A stretch of 64,000 nucleotides of DNA, from contig NZ_WUBI01000001.1 in the NCBI RefSeq assembly GCF_009807035.1, positions 2,356,001 through 2,420,000 of the forward strand. The letters are read 5' to 3'. Made by a program: the position numbers and the translations under genes. The DNA comes from Paenibacillus dendrobii (GTDB taxonomy: Bacteria; Bacillota; Bacilli; Paenibacillales; Paenibacillaceae). Below are positions 34,701 through 43,911 of the stretch, piece by piece. The notes under the pieces are model-generated. The model saw nothing but the letters and a program-made list of their open reading frames with translations, was not told the origin of the DNA and made no database searches. The first letter of the stretch is position 1; the number at the start of each line of letters is the position of its first letter.

Positions 34701-35048
34701 ATGAACGACAAAATAGGCGCTTATATGCTTAAAAAAGATATTGTACTTTGGCGAGTTAAGGAATTAAGAGAAGAAAAGAATCTTTCACAACTCGAATTTG
34801 CAGAAAGTATTGATGTTTCATCCAACACAATTAGTCGCATTGAACGTGGAGAAATGAGCCTTTCATCTGACATAGCCTTGAAAATTGCAGATACATACGG
34901 AATTAGCCTTGATTGGCTTTTTAATCGAGGCGATGACCAGTTAAGTCCTAAGCTTCGAGCAAATTTGCAAGAAGCTATTAATTGTATACAGGAGAATATC
35001 TCAATTCCTCCACGCTTAAAAATCAACAAAAAAACGCCCTCGGATTAA
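34701..35048 (+). CDS. XRE-family transcriptional regulator
   Basis: A 115-residue Cro/CI-type regulator. The helix-turn-helix spans about 17-68: RVKELREEKNLSQLEFAESIDVSSNTISRIERGEMSLSS is a textbook XRE sequence, followed by the SLDWLFN wrap typical of the family. The C-terminus is a short tail without a peptidase domain, so it is not a LexA-like self-cleaving repressor. GAGAGGAGCG precedes the ATG. It is divergent from rep-ftsK and probably governs replication or transfer of the element. Confidence 0.85.
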   Translation: MNDKIGAYMLKKDIVLWRVKELREEKNLSQLEFAESIDVSSNTISRIERGEMSLSSDIALKIADTYGISLDWLFNRGDDQLSPKLRANLQEAINCIQENISIPPRLKINKKTPSD

Positions 35049-35297
35049 GATCCAAAGGCGCATTGATATCTTTTTGATATGATAATATCAATCAATATTG
35101 AGGGACAGTTGAAAGAATGTTACGCATCTGCTCAAAGAAACGGCAACCAACATTCAGCTATCGATCAGTAATTAATTCGAAATTGAGCGAATTGAATAAT
35201 TCGGATCATATTGAGCCATCTTTCCGGTAAGAGAGAGCCTCGTCTCCGGCATTATTGAAACAGCCCTCCAGCAAAAAGAGCCACCCATTATTAAACT

Positions 35298-35340
35298 GTA
35301 CCCTATCGAGAAAAAAAGTCTATCGGTAGGGTACTTTTGT
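35298..35340 (+). terminator. Hairpin at the left end of the IS blocking read-in transcription
   Basis: GTACCCTATCGA and TCGGTAGGGTAC pair with one mismatch around a 13-base loop and are followed by TTTTGTTT on the plus strand. It lies upstream of orfA, where it would stop outside transcription from entering the transposase. Confidence 0.55.
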
Positions 35341-35373
35341 TTATATCAGAATAGATGGGAATGGAAAAACGAA

Positions 35374-35790
35374 GTGAGCAAGAATATATTTACAGATAAA
35401 GAAATCAAGCTGCTATCTAGTAATCCCTATGTGAAGTCTGTATCTTCAAGGGCAATTACGTATACGGATGCGTTTAAGCAATTGTTTATCTCAGAGAATA
35501 ACAAAGGCAAACTGCCGAGACAAATATTTGAGGAATGTGGTTTTGACGTAACTGTTATTGGGATCCAAAGAGTCAGATCCTCGGGGAAGAGATGGCGTAC
35601 GAGTTTCAAAGAGAACGGTATTTTAGGTCTACAGGATACAAGAAGCCAAGGATCAGGAAGATCTCTCAGGAGAGAACTGACGCTGGAAGAGAAGTATGCC
35701 AGGTTGGAGGCTCAGAACAATTTGTTAAAAGCGGAGAACGAGTTGTTAAAAAAGATTCGTTTTGCGGAAAGGGGGCAGAGCAAGAAATAA
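35374..35790 (+). CDS. IS3-family transposase OrfA
   Basis: A 138-residue DNA-binding subunit with helix-turn-helix segments (PRQIFEECGFDVTVIGIQRVRSSGKRW) and a C-terminal leucine-zipper-like coiled coil (LEEKYARLEAQNNLLKAENELLKK). A_AAA_AAG at 35748-35754 is a classic -1 slippery heptamer in the right phase. Frameshifting there joins OrfA to OrfB to make the active transposase. The start is GTG at 35374. Confidence 0.85.
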   Translation: MSKNIFTDKEIKLLSSNPYVKSVSSRAITYTDAFKQLFISENNKGKLPRQIFEECGFDVTVIGIQRVRSSGKRWRTSFKENGILGLQDTRSQGSGRSLRRELTLEEKYARLEAQNNLLKAENELLKKIRFAERGQSKK

Positions 35791-36707
35791 AGCTGTCACC
35801 TCACCAAAAATATATTCTAATCCATACCACTGTCAAGAAATATCAACTCTGTCGTATGATCAACTATTTATGTAAGATAGCCGAGGTTTCCAGGAGCGGT
35901 TATTACAGGTACTGGTCTTCTGAGGCAAAGCAAAAGAGAAGCCAACGTGAGCAGCAAGATGAACGGGTAAAAGAGATCATCTTAAAAGTATATCATTTCA
36001 AAAAACGCAAGAAAGGTGCCCGTTCTATTAAGATGACACTAGAGGGGCAGTTTAAGGTTGTCTACAATCTGAAACGCATCAGGAGGATTATGAAGAAGTA
36101 CGACATTGTGTGTCCTTTCAGGAAGGCTAATCCCTATAAAAAGATGATGAAGGCTACCCAAGAACACAGGGTCGTTCCCAACCTGCTAAATCGTGAGTTT
36201 AAGCAGAAGATCCCCAGTAAGATATTACTGACGGACATCACCTATTTATTTTACGGTTCAGGCAAGAAAGCCTATTTATCAACTATCAAGGACAGTTCAA
36301 CCAATGAAATCTTGGCATATCATGTGTCAGACCGAATTACGATGGATCTTGCGACAGATACCCTCCTGAAGCTTAAGAGAAACCGAAGGTATAAGAAAGC
36401 AGAGGGTGCCTTCATTCATTCTGACCAAGGATCCCATTATACACATCCAGATTTTCAAAAAATGGTGAGGAAGATGAATTTAAAGCAGTCTATGTCCAGG
36501 CGGGGAAACTGCTGGGACAATGCACCTCAGGAATCATTTTTCGGTCATTTTAAAGATCAGGCTTCCATTAAACCCTGTTTGACTTTGAACGAGTTAAAAC
36601 GGGAGATTAAGGACTATATGACTTATTACAATCACTACAGATACCAATGGAATTTAAAAAAGATGACCCCTGTTCAATACAGAGATCATCTTCTTCAATC
36701 TGCCTAG
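35751..36707 (+). CDS. IS3-family transposase OrfB (made by -1 frameshift)
   Basis: About 318 residues of the catalytic part lie in the -1 frame relative to OrfA. The rve/DDE integrase core has Asp in ILLTDITYLF, Asp in FIHSDQGSHYTH and Glu in CWDNAPQESFFGHFK. The N-terminal HTH_21-like stretch MINYLCKIAEVSRSGYYRYW precedes it. The frame is open back to 35592, so the start is set by frameshifting, not by a codon. All catalytic residues are intact, so the IS may be active. Confidence 0.88.
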   Translation, partial: KDSFCGKGAEQEIKLSPHQKYILIHTTVKKYQLCRMINYLCKIAEVSRSGYYRYWSSEAKQKRSQREQQDERVKEIILKVYHFKKRKKGARSIKMTLEGQFKVVYNLKRIRRIMKKYDIVCPFRKANPYKKMMKATQEHRVVPNLLNREFKQKIPSKILLTDITYLFYGSGKKAYLSTIKDSSTNEILAYHVSDRITMDLATDTLLKLKRNRRYKKAEGAFIHSDQGSHYTHPDFQKMVRKMNLKQSMSRRGNCWDNAPQESFFGHFKDQASIKPCLTLNELKREIKDYMTYYNHYRYQWNLKKMTPVQYRDHLLQSA

Positions 36708-36811
36708 ACTTTTTTAGAATGTCCTTTACAAGGGGTACAGTTTATATTTGAGTGGCTCTCCTATCTTACTTGTTTATCTAACGTTTTCCGTTAGTGGAAT
36801 CGCGCGCCAGA

Positions 36812-38566
36812 TTACTTCAACTCCGGCAACCCAAGCTCTCTTAAAAACCGATTATGTTTTTCCTTGGCTTCATTTATATCATATTCAATGCGGTCTAAAT
36901 CCATTTTTACCTCCGCAAGGTCAATAATTTCTTCTTCCGGAGCCGTGCTGACATACCTTGATATATTCAGGTTGTAGCTGTTCTTTTCAATTTCTTCCAT
37001 AGGGACACGGCGAGAATACTTTTTGTCACTTTCTTTTCGATATTGATATGTTTCAACTATATTGTCAATGTGCTCTGGTAATAAGATATTTTGACGCTTC
37101 CCCTTTTCGTAGTACTCACTTGCGTTAATAAACAGCACATCATCAAATTTCTTGCACTTTTTTAGCACAAGGATACAGACCGGAATACCGGTAGAGAAAA
37201 AGAGGTTTGTTGGTAATCCTATTATTGTGTCAATATTATTGTCCTTAAGCAATTTTGTTCTTATTTTTTCTTCTGCACCACCGCGGAATAAAACACCATG
37301 TGGCAAAATGATTGCCATTGTGCCATTATCGCTTAAAAAGTGGAAACCATGAAGCAGAAAAGCAAAATCTGCTGCTGATTTGGGTGCCAGTCCATAGTTT
37401 TTAAAGCGAAAATCTTCAGCAAGTGTATCATTAGGATCCCAACGGTAACTGAAAGGCGGGTTTGCTACAACTGCGTCACACTCTAATTTCTTGGCCGGGT
37501 TCATCTCATTGAATATATCCCAATCATTCAATAATGAATCTCCGTGAGATATTTGAAAATCGGAATCTTTGAATCCATGAAGGAGCATATTCATACGCGC
37601 AAGATTATAAGTCGTGATATTCTTTTCTTGTCCATATATCTGCCCAATGCTGTTTGGCTCAAGTTGCTTTTTAACGTTGATTAGAAGAGAACCAGATCCG
37701 CAAGCAAAGTCCAGCAGGTTATTAATATACTTTTTTTCCCCTTTACTTGGATCTTGACTATCAAGTATAACGATACGAGAAAGAATCGTAGAAATCTGTT
37801 GGGGAGTATAAAACTCTCCGGCTTTTTTCCCGGACCCCGCAGCAAATTGACTTATTAAGTACTCGTAGGCATTGCCCAGCAGATCACTTTCGTTAGAGAA
37901 TTCATCTAGCCCCTCAGAGATTTCGGTTATAATCGAACACAACATTGCATTGCGAGAGTTGTAAGTTCTTCCAAGCTTATCAGAGTCAAGATTTACCTCT
38001 GAGAACAAACCACGAAACGTGCTGTCGAATGACTCATTTTCTATAAATTTAAAACCTGCTTGTAATGTCTTTAAAAGATGTCCATTCTGCGTGCGAGCTA
38101 ATTCGTATATATTACTCCAAAGAAACTGCGGCTTGATTACATAATGAAGCTTACGTCGCATTTGCTTTTCAAACATTGCTACTTGATCCAAATTGTTATT
38201 ATACCACATAATAAGCGGAGTCAATTTTTTACTTTCAAACAATGTTAAATGCTCATCGAGTACAATCTCTTTTTCATTTTCATCTAATTTTTGTTTGCTA
38301 AAATAATCTGCTGCCTGCTCTTTCAACACACTAATAGTCTCATCCTGCTTACTCGCAGCATAGATATTATTAATTTCATTCTCGCAATAAAGATAATCGC
38401 TACCAAGCTCTTTTTTTGCAGCCTGTTCATAATTATCTGAAAGATATCGCAAAAAGAGAAAAGACAACATGTAATCACGAAAGTCGTCGGCATTCATCGC
38501 TCCGCGAAGTTTATCTGCTATAGCCCACAGGGTTGCACCTAATTGTTTTTGTTTTGAATCAGACAT
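36812..38566 (-). CDS. hsdM: Type I restriction-modification methyltransferase subunit HsdM
   Basis: A 584-residue N6-adenine methyltransferase. An N-terminal helical HsdM_N domain (about 8-150) precedes the SAM-binding LLDFACGSGSLL (motif I, about 284-295) and the catalytic NPPF (motif IV, 369-372). The C-terminal helical tail packs on HsdS. Length fits the family. It is the last gene of the operon, 11 bases after the PrrC-like gene. In most type I systems hsdM precedes hsdS, so the order here is unusual. Confidence 0.94.
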   Translation of the reverse strand: MSDSKQKQLGATLWAIADKLRGAMNADDFRDYMLSFLFLRYLSDNYEQAAKKELGSDYLYCENEINNIYAASKQDETISVLKEQAADYFSKQKLDENEKEIVLDEHLTLFESKKLTPLIMWYNNNLDQVAMFEKQMRRKLHYVIKPQFLWSNIYELARTQNGHLLKTLQAGFKFIENESFDSTFRGLFSEVNLDSDKLGRTYNSRNAMLCSIITEISEGLDEFSNESDLLGNAYEYLISQFAAGSGKKAGEFYTPQQISTILSRIVILDSQDPSKGEKKYINNLLDFACGSGSLLINVKKQLEPNSIGQIYGQEKNITTYNLARMNMLLHGFKDSDFQISHGDSLLNDWDIFNEMNPAKKLECDAVVANPPFSYRWDPNDTLAEDFRFKNYGLAPKSAADFAFLLHGFHFLSDNGTMAIILPHGVLFRGGAEEKIRTKLLKDNNIDTIIGLPTNLFFSTGIPVCILVLKKCKKFDDVLFINASEYYEKGKRQNILLPEHIDNIVETYQYRKESDKKYSRRVPMEEIEKNSYNLNISRYVSTAPEEEIIDLAEVKMDLDRIEYDINEAKEKHNRFLRELGLPELK

Positions 38567-38577
38567 ATTATCATCCT

Positions 38578-39681
38578 TTACTTCTCAATAAATAACTCGG
38601 TATTAAACTTATAAGTATCCATAAAACCGTTTAGAATTTCTTTGAAAATCCTTTTATTGTCTTCCACCATTTCAACGGGTTCAAATATTGAATATCCCCC
38701 ATGATTTAGTAGCTGTGTCATTCGCAAATGAATGGTACCATCTAAATCTGTTTCATCTTGTTTAATGCAGGAAGAAAAGTTATCAAAACCATGAAAAGAA
38801 GATGTTTTTTCAAGAATATTCCTAAGAATATTAAAATGATACGTATATAGTTTTCCAGAGTCTGCAACTCTTTTCAATTGTTTCAGTAGTTCGATATGGT
38901 GGAAAAAAGGGGTATCTCCTGTATCACGGACAAGGTATTTACCAGTATCATCTTTTTTACTAAGAAATCGCTTCGCAGTACTATCTCGTTTTAATTCGTT
39001 ATACATTACATTGAAAAATAATGCATGGTGTGTAGAAACAACCATTTTCATATCATTCGTCTTAATTAGTTGTGCAAGGTGACAAGCTACAGCGACAGCG
39101 TTGTTATCGTCCAATGAAGAAATTGGGTCATCAATATAAATATATTTTACCCAGTCATATGCAGGATCTTTATCGATTGCCAATTGGGCAATGGCAAGAA
39201 AAAAGCTCCAAATGAAGATATTTTCTTCCCCGCGGGAAATTTTTATATATTCTTCTCGTCTTGTAGTATTACGTATTTGAACATCACGTAAAAAAACTAC
39301 GTACCAATCATCATAATCTATTCTAAAATCAAAATCAGCATAAATTCTTAAAAAATCACGAATACGGGTATCCATCTCGAGCTCTTTTATGCCATTAAAA
39401 AAACGAGATTCTTTGTTTAACATCAATACACGCTGTGTATCACTCTCCAAATCATTATTCCATGTAAAAAGGTCTTCGGTGAAAGCATTATAATAAAGAG
39501 TATCTACTGTTTTTTCCTCAGTGTTGCGAATAGTTTTTTTACCTAAATCTTTAAACATGCAGGAGAGTCTTGTTTTTCCGGTTCCATTGTGAGCAAAGAT
39601 TAAATAACACTTTTTATCACCAAGTGTATCGCGCATATTTTGTGCTATTTTTTTTAAATTAGGAAAAGTTTTGCTGGTCAT
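38578..39681 (-). CDS. PrrC-like AAA ATPase, candidate anticodon nuclease guarding the type I system
   Basis: A 367-residue protein with an ABC-type ATPase of the PrrC/RloC (AAA_13) kind: Walker A FAHNGTGKT (29-37), signature ISRGEENIFI (148-157), Walker B YIYIDDPISSLDD (180-192) and switch His in VVSTHH (214-219). The C-terminal helical region contains R287-x3-E291 followed by H327. This resembles the Arg-Glu-His triad of E. coli PrrC, which cuts tRNA-Lys when phage proteins disable EcoprrI. It overlaps hsdS by four bases. Encoding inside an hsd operon supports the PrrC role; it could instead be an ATPase without nuclease activity. Confidence 0.72.
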   Translation of the reverse strand: MTSKTFPNLKKIAQNMRDTLGDKKCYLIFAHNGTGKTRLSCMFKDLGKKTIRNTEEKTVDTLYYNAFTEDLFTWNNDLESDTQRVLMLNKESRFFNGIKELEMDTRIRDFLRIYADFDFRIDYDDWYVVFLRDVQIRNTTRREEYIKISRGEENIFIWSFFLAIAQLAIDKDPAYDWVKYIYIDDPISSLDDNNAVAVACHLAQLIKTNDMKMVVSTHHALFFNVMYNELKRDSTAKRFLSKKDDTGKYLVRDTGDTPFFHHIELLKQLKRVADSGKLYTYHFNILRNILEKTSSFHGFDNFSSCIKQDETDLDGTIHLRMTQLLNHGGYSIFEPVEMVEDNKRIFKEILNGFMDTYKFNTELFIEK

Positions 39682-40910
39682 TTCCCCACCTCCTCAATGG
39701 AAGGGAATAGTCCTTGAATTAATCCTTTTTTATGAGTCTTCAAAGCTTCGATTTTTTCTGCCTGTGCAGCAATAAGTTCGTCTACACTCGAAAGGCAATC
39801 TGCAATTTTTTGTTGCTCTTGTTTCTCTTTTGGAAGAGTCACCAGGCATGACAGAACATCGTCCTTTTTTAGATTGGTTTGTTTTACGCCATCATCAAAA
39901 GCTAAAAAATAGCTATTTCTATTGATTGCATAGTACAAAAGAGATCCATTAACATTTCGTGGTGTCAATCTGCAAATACGTTGATTAACAGTATAAGTAT
40001 CATTTTTATCAACAAGATAACACTTTGCAATGGCTCTACCGTTTGGCACGTCACTTAATACCATAAGTATATCACCCTTCTGGGCAAGTAAATTAGCCGT
40101 GTCAGTGTATTTTTTTACCTCGCCATCGGTAGAGATAAATTTCGAATTTACCACAATATACTTTCCGCGTTCCAAAATATCATTTTCATGAGCCTTTCCG
40201 TTTTCATAGTCAGCAACTCTTTCAAGAGTTGTTTCTTCCCATTCCCTGCAATCCCTAAACTCAGGAAATCTCCATTCGGGCAGAGTTTTGCCTTCGGCGG
40301 GGAATAACTTCTGCATTAACCCCTCTTTGTGTGCCCTAAGAGCTGACAGCTTTTTATCCTCGGCGGTGATTAGGTCGTAAAGGGAAGACAGGCAGTCGGC
40401 AATTTTTTGTTGTTCCTTAATATCAGGTATATATACTGGAAAACCCAAAAAAGTATCAACTTGAATGCGTTTAGCAATTCGTCCACCGTCTGCCATTTCA
40501 CCGTACTTCTTATAAAAGATTGTGCGTTTCACATATTCGAGTAAAAATCTTGCATCAAGTCCTTCATCTACATCAAAACAAGGTAAATCAACTGTAGATT
40601 CATAACCATTCAAATAATCAGGTACTATTCCAAACGCTTGATTTAGGAAGTCAAGTTTACTATATATAAATTGCCCTGCTTGACGTTGGAAATACTGAGT
40701 ATTTTCACTGCCTTTTTGGATTTCATTTTTTTCACGAACTCCTTGACCCCATAATTTCACAGTTAGTTTCTTTGCTGTATTACCTTTGCTCCCTTTTATC
40801 CTACTTTCTTTTAAATACTTACCAATTTTTACTTTGCTCCATTCTGATGCATTCTTATACTCTTGAAATCTAAGTTTTGGTACCAAAGTTACTTTTTCTT
40901 TTTTACTCAT
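39678..40910 (-). CDS. hsdS: Type I restriction-modification specificity subunit HsdS
   Basis: A 410-residue protein with two target-recognition domains (about 20-160 and 220-370), each followed by a near-identical conserved helix: EQQKIADCLSSLYDLITAEDKKLSALRAHKEGLMQKLFP-type sequence at about 163-203, and its repeat at about 364-404. The two halves read unrelated half-sites of a bipartite target. It overlaps hsdR by eight bases and the PrrC-like gene by four. Target sequence cannot be predicted by reading. Confidence 0.94.
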   Translation of the reverse strand: MSKKEKVTLVPKLRFQEYKNASEWSKVKIGKYLKESRIKGSKGNTAKKLTVKLWGQGVREKNEIQKGSENTQYFQRQAGQFIYSKLDFLNQAFGIVPDYLNGYESTVDLPCFDVDEGLDARFLLEYVKRTIFYKKYGEMADGGRIAKRIQVDTFLGFPVYIPDIKEQQKIADCLSSLYDLITAEDKKLSALRAHKEGLMQKLFPAEGKTLPEWRFPEFRDCREWEETTLERVADYENGKAHENDILERGKYIVVNSKFISTDGEVKKYTDTANLLAQKGDILMVLSDVPNGRAIAKCYLVDKNDTYTVNQRICRLTPRNVNGSLLYYAINRNSYFLAFDDGVKQTNLKKDDVLSCLVTLPKEKQEQQKIADCLSSVDELIAAQAEKIEALKTHKKGLIQGLFPSIEEVGK

Positions 40911-43900
40911 ATGCCTTTAACCCCACAATCTCACGTCCGTTTGCTAACTTTTTCAGTAGCGGAATTAATTCTTCCATCAGTTCCAATTCTTTTTTTGTTC
41001 TGTCTCTCCAGCCAAGGCCAAGAGGCTCTAACAGGTCGCTTAACTTCTCACCATCAAAAATCATACGCTCCATTATTTTATCAACAAATGCTTGCAATGA
41101 AACCGACTCTATATCATGTTTATTTGCAACAGCATCCAATTCTTTAGCTGATTTTTCTGCCTTGAATTTTTGATAGCCTTCCCTTATGGATTTTTCATCC
41201 AATCCCTTGCCTACTTCCAAAGTGTTGATATATTCTTCGATATCTTCTCGTTCATCCATCAAATTGGAGGTTGATGATATAAGATCAATCAACTCTTTTT
41301 TTGACATTTTATCTTTTTTAGGAACGTCAGGTTGTGTGTACTTTGAAATTAGCGACATGATGTAATCATAATCAATAATGGCAGAGGAGAACAAAACAAA
41401 CTCAAAGTCGATTTGTTCAATTTCTGGCGCTTTACCCACAATATCTTTACCTTGCTGCGCTTTTAACCTTTGAGCAGTTTCAATATATGCCCCGCGGAAT
41501 GCGCGCAAGGTGTCCTCAGGTAGCAATTTCTCAATAATTGCTGTCTGATCTACTTTTATATCTGTATATTGGTCTAGTTGCGTTTTAAGGCGTTGTATCT
41601 CTTTAAATTTATCAATAAAGTTTGCGCGTGCTGTATCACCCTTCAGGTTGCTTACTTCTTCCGGTTTACACTCCAACCCATGTGATAGCATGAATTTTTC
41701 CAGTTCGGCAACAGCCTTATCCAACTTTTTAACCACGGCAGGAGCTGGTTCAACAATCCAAATCTCTTTAACTTTCTCGCTCCGTTCTGTACCAGAAAAG
41801 AGTTTGATCGCATCATCGACCTCATTTTCCAACCCTCTAAAGTCAATGATGTTACCATATGGTTTTGTGGGATTTAGAACACGATTTGTTCTTGAGAAGG
41901 CCTGAATTAAGCCGTGCTGCTTTAAATTTTTATCAACATACAGAGTATTTAAATACTTAGAGTCAAAGCCAGTTAACAGCATATCCACAACTATAGTTAT
42001 ATCAATTTTGTTTTTGTGCGGATAATCTGCATTTGTATATTGTTGGTCTTTAATACGTTTTTGAACATCCTGATAATACAAGTCAAATTCGTTTATGCTG
42101 TGGATCGTGCCATATTGGGCGTTGTAATCATCAATAATAGCTTTAAGGGCTGCTTTTTTCTTATCGGGTTCCTGCTCATTGTCGGCTTTTTCTTGTACAA
42201 GATCTTCCTGAAGTTGTTTCACATCTTTATTGCCCTCAGCTGGTGGAGAAAAGACGCAAGCAATATTTAGTGGATTAAATTTCTCATCTCCACTATTTTT
42301 GAGTTCTTCTTGCAGAGTTTTAAACAGTTCAAAATACTCGACTGCGTCATTAATCGAAGATGTTGCAAAGAGTGCATTATACCGTTTGTTATATGTGGCT
42401 GCATCATGCTTAGATAAGATTGCTTCTACAACTGCACGCTTATATTCCTTAGAGGATACTTTGGCAGCCTTCTTATCATCTTCTGGTTTGAAATAATCGA
42501 TATGAAAACGCAATACATTACCATCGTCAATTGCATTTGTTATGGTGTAGGCATGAAGCTGCTGTTGAAATACATCTTCTGTTGTTCTGTAAGAGCCTAC
42601 GGTGCCATCAATTTTCTTATATGTAGAGTTCTTTTCAAAAATTGGTGTTCCAGTAAAGCCGAAAAGCTGTGATTTCGGAAAAAAAGTCTTTATGGCATCA
42701 TGGTTATCTCCGAACTGGGAACGATGGCATTCATCAAAAATAATTGCCATTCGTTTATCCCTGAGTTTTTCTAATCTTTGTTTAAAGGTGAGCTCACCTT
42801 TTTTCTTTTTCTCTTGATTACGTCTGCTGTCATCATCAAGGGCTAATCCAAGCTTTTGGATGGTGGTAACAATCACCTTGTCTTTATAGTCGTCAGAAGT
42901 AAGGCGCCTAACCAAACTTTCGGTATTTGTGTTTTCCTCGACGCAGCCTTCTTGGAACTTATTAAATTCTAAGCGTGTTTGTCTGTCGAGGTCTTTTCTG
43001 TCCACGACAAATAGACACTTTTCAATTTCAGGATTGTCCTTCAAAAGTGTAGATGCTTTGAAAGAAGTCAGCGTTTTTCCGCTTCCAGTAGTATGCCAAA
43101 TGTATCCGTTGCCACGATTTTGTTCAATGCAATCCATAATCGCCTTAACAGCATAAATTTGGTAAGGACGCATAATCATCAGTTTTTGTTCACTTACAAC
43201 AAGAACCATATATCGGCTAATTAATTGCCCAAGGGTGCATTTGGGTAAAAATCTATCCGCGAAGTCATACAGATTCGTTATCTTTTTATTCTTCTCATCT
43301 GCAAACTCATAAATTGGCAAAAATCGTTCATCTGCATCAAAGCAAAAGTGTTCTATATGATTATTGGCAAAATAGTATGTCTTTGTTTCATTGCTTACGA
43401 TAAAAAGCTGCATAAAACAAAGAAGTGAGTTGGTATACCCATTGCCTTGATCATTTTTATAATCTACAATCTGCTCCATTGCTTTTTTGGGTGTAATTTG
43501 TAGAGCTTTTAATTCAATTTGAACAACAGGAACTCCGTTAATGAGAATAATAACATCATAACGGTGGTTACTGTTGTCTGTATTGATACGCAATTGATTT
43601 ATCACTTCAAATTCATTTTTGCACCAATCTTTGATGTTTACAAGAGTATATTGTAGTGGTGTGTCATCATCACGTTTGAAAGTGTTGATTTCTCGTAATG
43701 CCTTAGCCGCAACAAATACATCCTCAGTGATAATGCTGTTCCTGAGGCGTGCAAATTCAGATTCGCTTAATTTAACACGATTCAATCTCTCAAAATGTTC
43801 TCTGAAATTAGCTTCAAGAGACACTTTATCCCGAATGTCTTCTCGATATGTGTACTTTAAATCTTGTAGTTTTTGAATAAAGTCTATTTCAATTTGCTTT

Positions 43901-43911
43901 TCAGATTTCAT
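40903..43911 (-). CDS. hsdR: Type I restriction endonuclease subunit HsdR
   Basis: A 1002-residue translocating endonuclease. The N-terminal PD-(D/E)xK nuclease has Asp119 in RYDVIILI and ELK (133-135). The SF2 motor has Walker A TGSGKT (about 275-280), DECH in IIFDECHRSQFG (about 393) and FGFTGTPI. A long helical C-terminal domain contacts HsdM/HsdS. ATG 43911 has GAGGAG seven bases upstream; the in-frame extension to 43965 has none. It is the first gene of the operon hsdR-hsdS-prrC-hsdM. Confidence 0.95.
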   Translation of the reverse strand: MKSEKQIEIDFIQKLQDLKYTYREDIRDKVSLEANFREHFERLNRVKLSESEFARLRNSIITEDVFVAAKALREINTFKRDDDTPLQYTLVNIKDWCKNEFEVINQLRINTDNSNHRYDVIILINGVPVVQIELKALQITPKKAMEQIVDYKNDQGNGYTNSLLCFMQLFIVSNETKTYYFANNHIEHFCFDADERFLPIYEFADEKNKKITNLYDFADRFLPKCTLGQLISRYMVLVVSEQKLMIMRPYQIYAVKAIMDCIEQNRGNGYIWHTTGSGKTLTSFKASTLLKDNPEIEKCLFVVDRKDLDRQTRLEFNKFQEGCVEENTNTESLVRRLTSDDYKDKVIVTTIQKLGLALDDDSRRNQEKKKKGELTFKQRLEKLRDKRMAIIFDECHRSQFGDNHDAIKTFFPKSQLFGFTGTPIFEKNSTYKKIDGTVGSYRTTEDVFQQQLHAYTITNAIDDGNVLRFHIDYFKPEDDKKAAKVSSKEYKRAVVEAILSKHDAATYNKRYNALFATSSINDAVEYFELFKTLQEELKNSGDEKFNPLNIACVFSPPAEGNKDVKQLQEDLVQEKADNEQEPDKKKAALKAIIDDYNAQYGTIHSINEFDLYYQDVQKRIKDQQYTNADYPHKNKIDITIVVDMLLTGFDSKYLNTLYVDKNLKQHGLIQAFSRTNRVLNPTKPYGNIIDFRGLENEVDDAIKLFSGTERSEKVKEIWIVEPAPAVVKKLDKAVAELEKFMLSHGLECKPEEVSNLKGDTARANFIDKFKEIQRLKTQLDQYTDIKVDQTAIIEKLLPEDTLRAFRGAYIETAQRLKAQQGKDIVGKAPEIEQIDFEFVLFSSAIIDYDYIMSLISKYTQPDVPKKDKMSKKELIDLISSTSNLMDEREDIEEYINTLEVGKGLDEKSIREGYQKFKAEKSAKELDAVANKHDIESVSLQAFVDKIMERMIFDGEKLSDLLEPLGLGWRDRTKKELELMEELIPLLKKLANGREIVGLKAYE

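Larger units (their letters stand above)
35292..36744 (+). mobile_element. IS3-family (IS150-like) insertion sequence
   Basis: The terminal inverted repeats begin TAAACTGTACCC on the left and end GGGTACAGTTTA on the right, with further similarity (AAAAAGTCTA) inside. The flanking trinucleotide TAT is duplicated (35289-35291 and 36745-36747). Length is 1453 bp with two overlapping transposase frames. If the termini are instead the inner TGTACCC / GGGTACA, as is common for IS3 ends, the flanks show no duplicate, so I favour the longer ends. Confidence 0.8.
35277..36759 (-). terminator. hsd operon terminator, split by the insertion sequence
   Basis: AGAGCCAC at 35277-35284 and GTGGCTCT at 36752-36759 are perfect complements. 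With the IS and one TAT duplicate removed, the minus strand reads AGAGCCAC, an 11-base loop, GTGGCTCT, then TTTTT: an intrinsic terminator facing the 3' end of hsdM. The IS sits in its loop, so the terminator cannot form in the current sequence. Confidence 0.65.
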
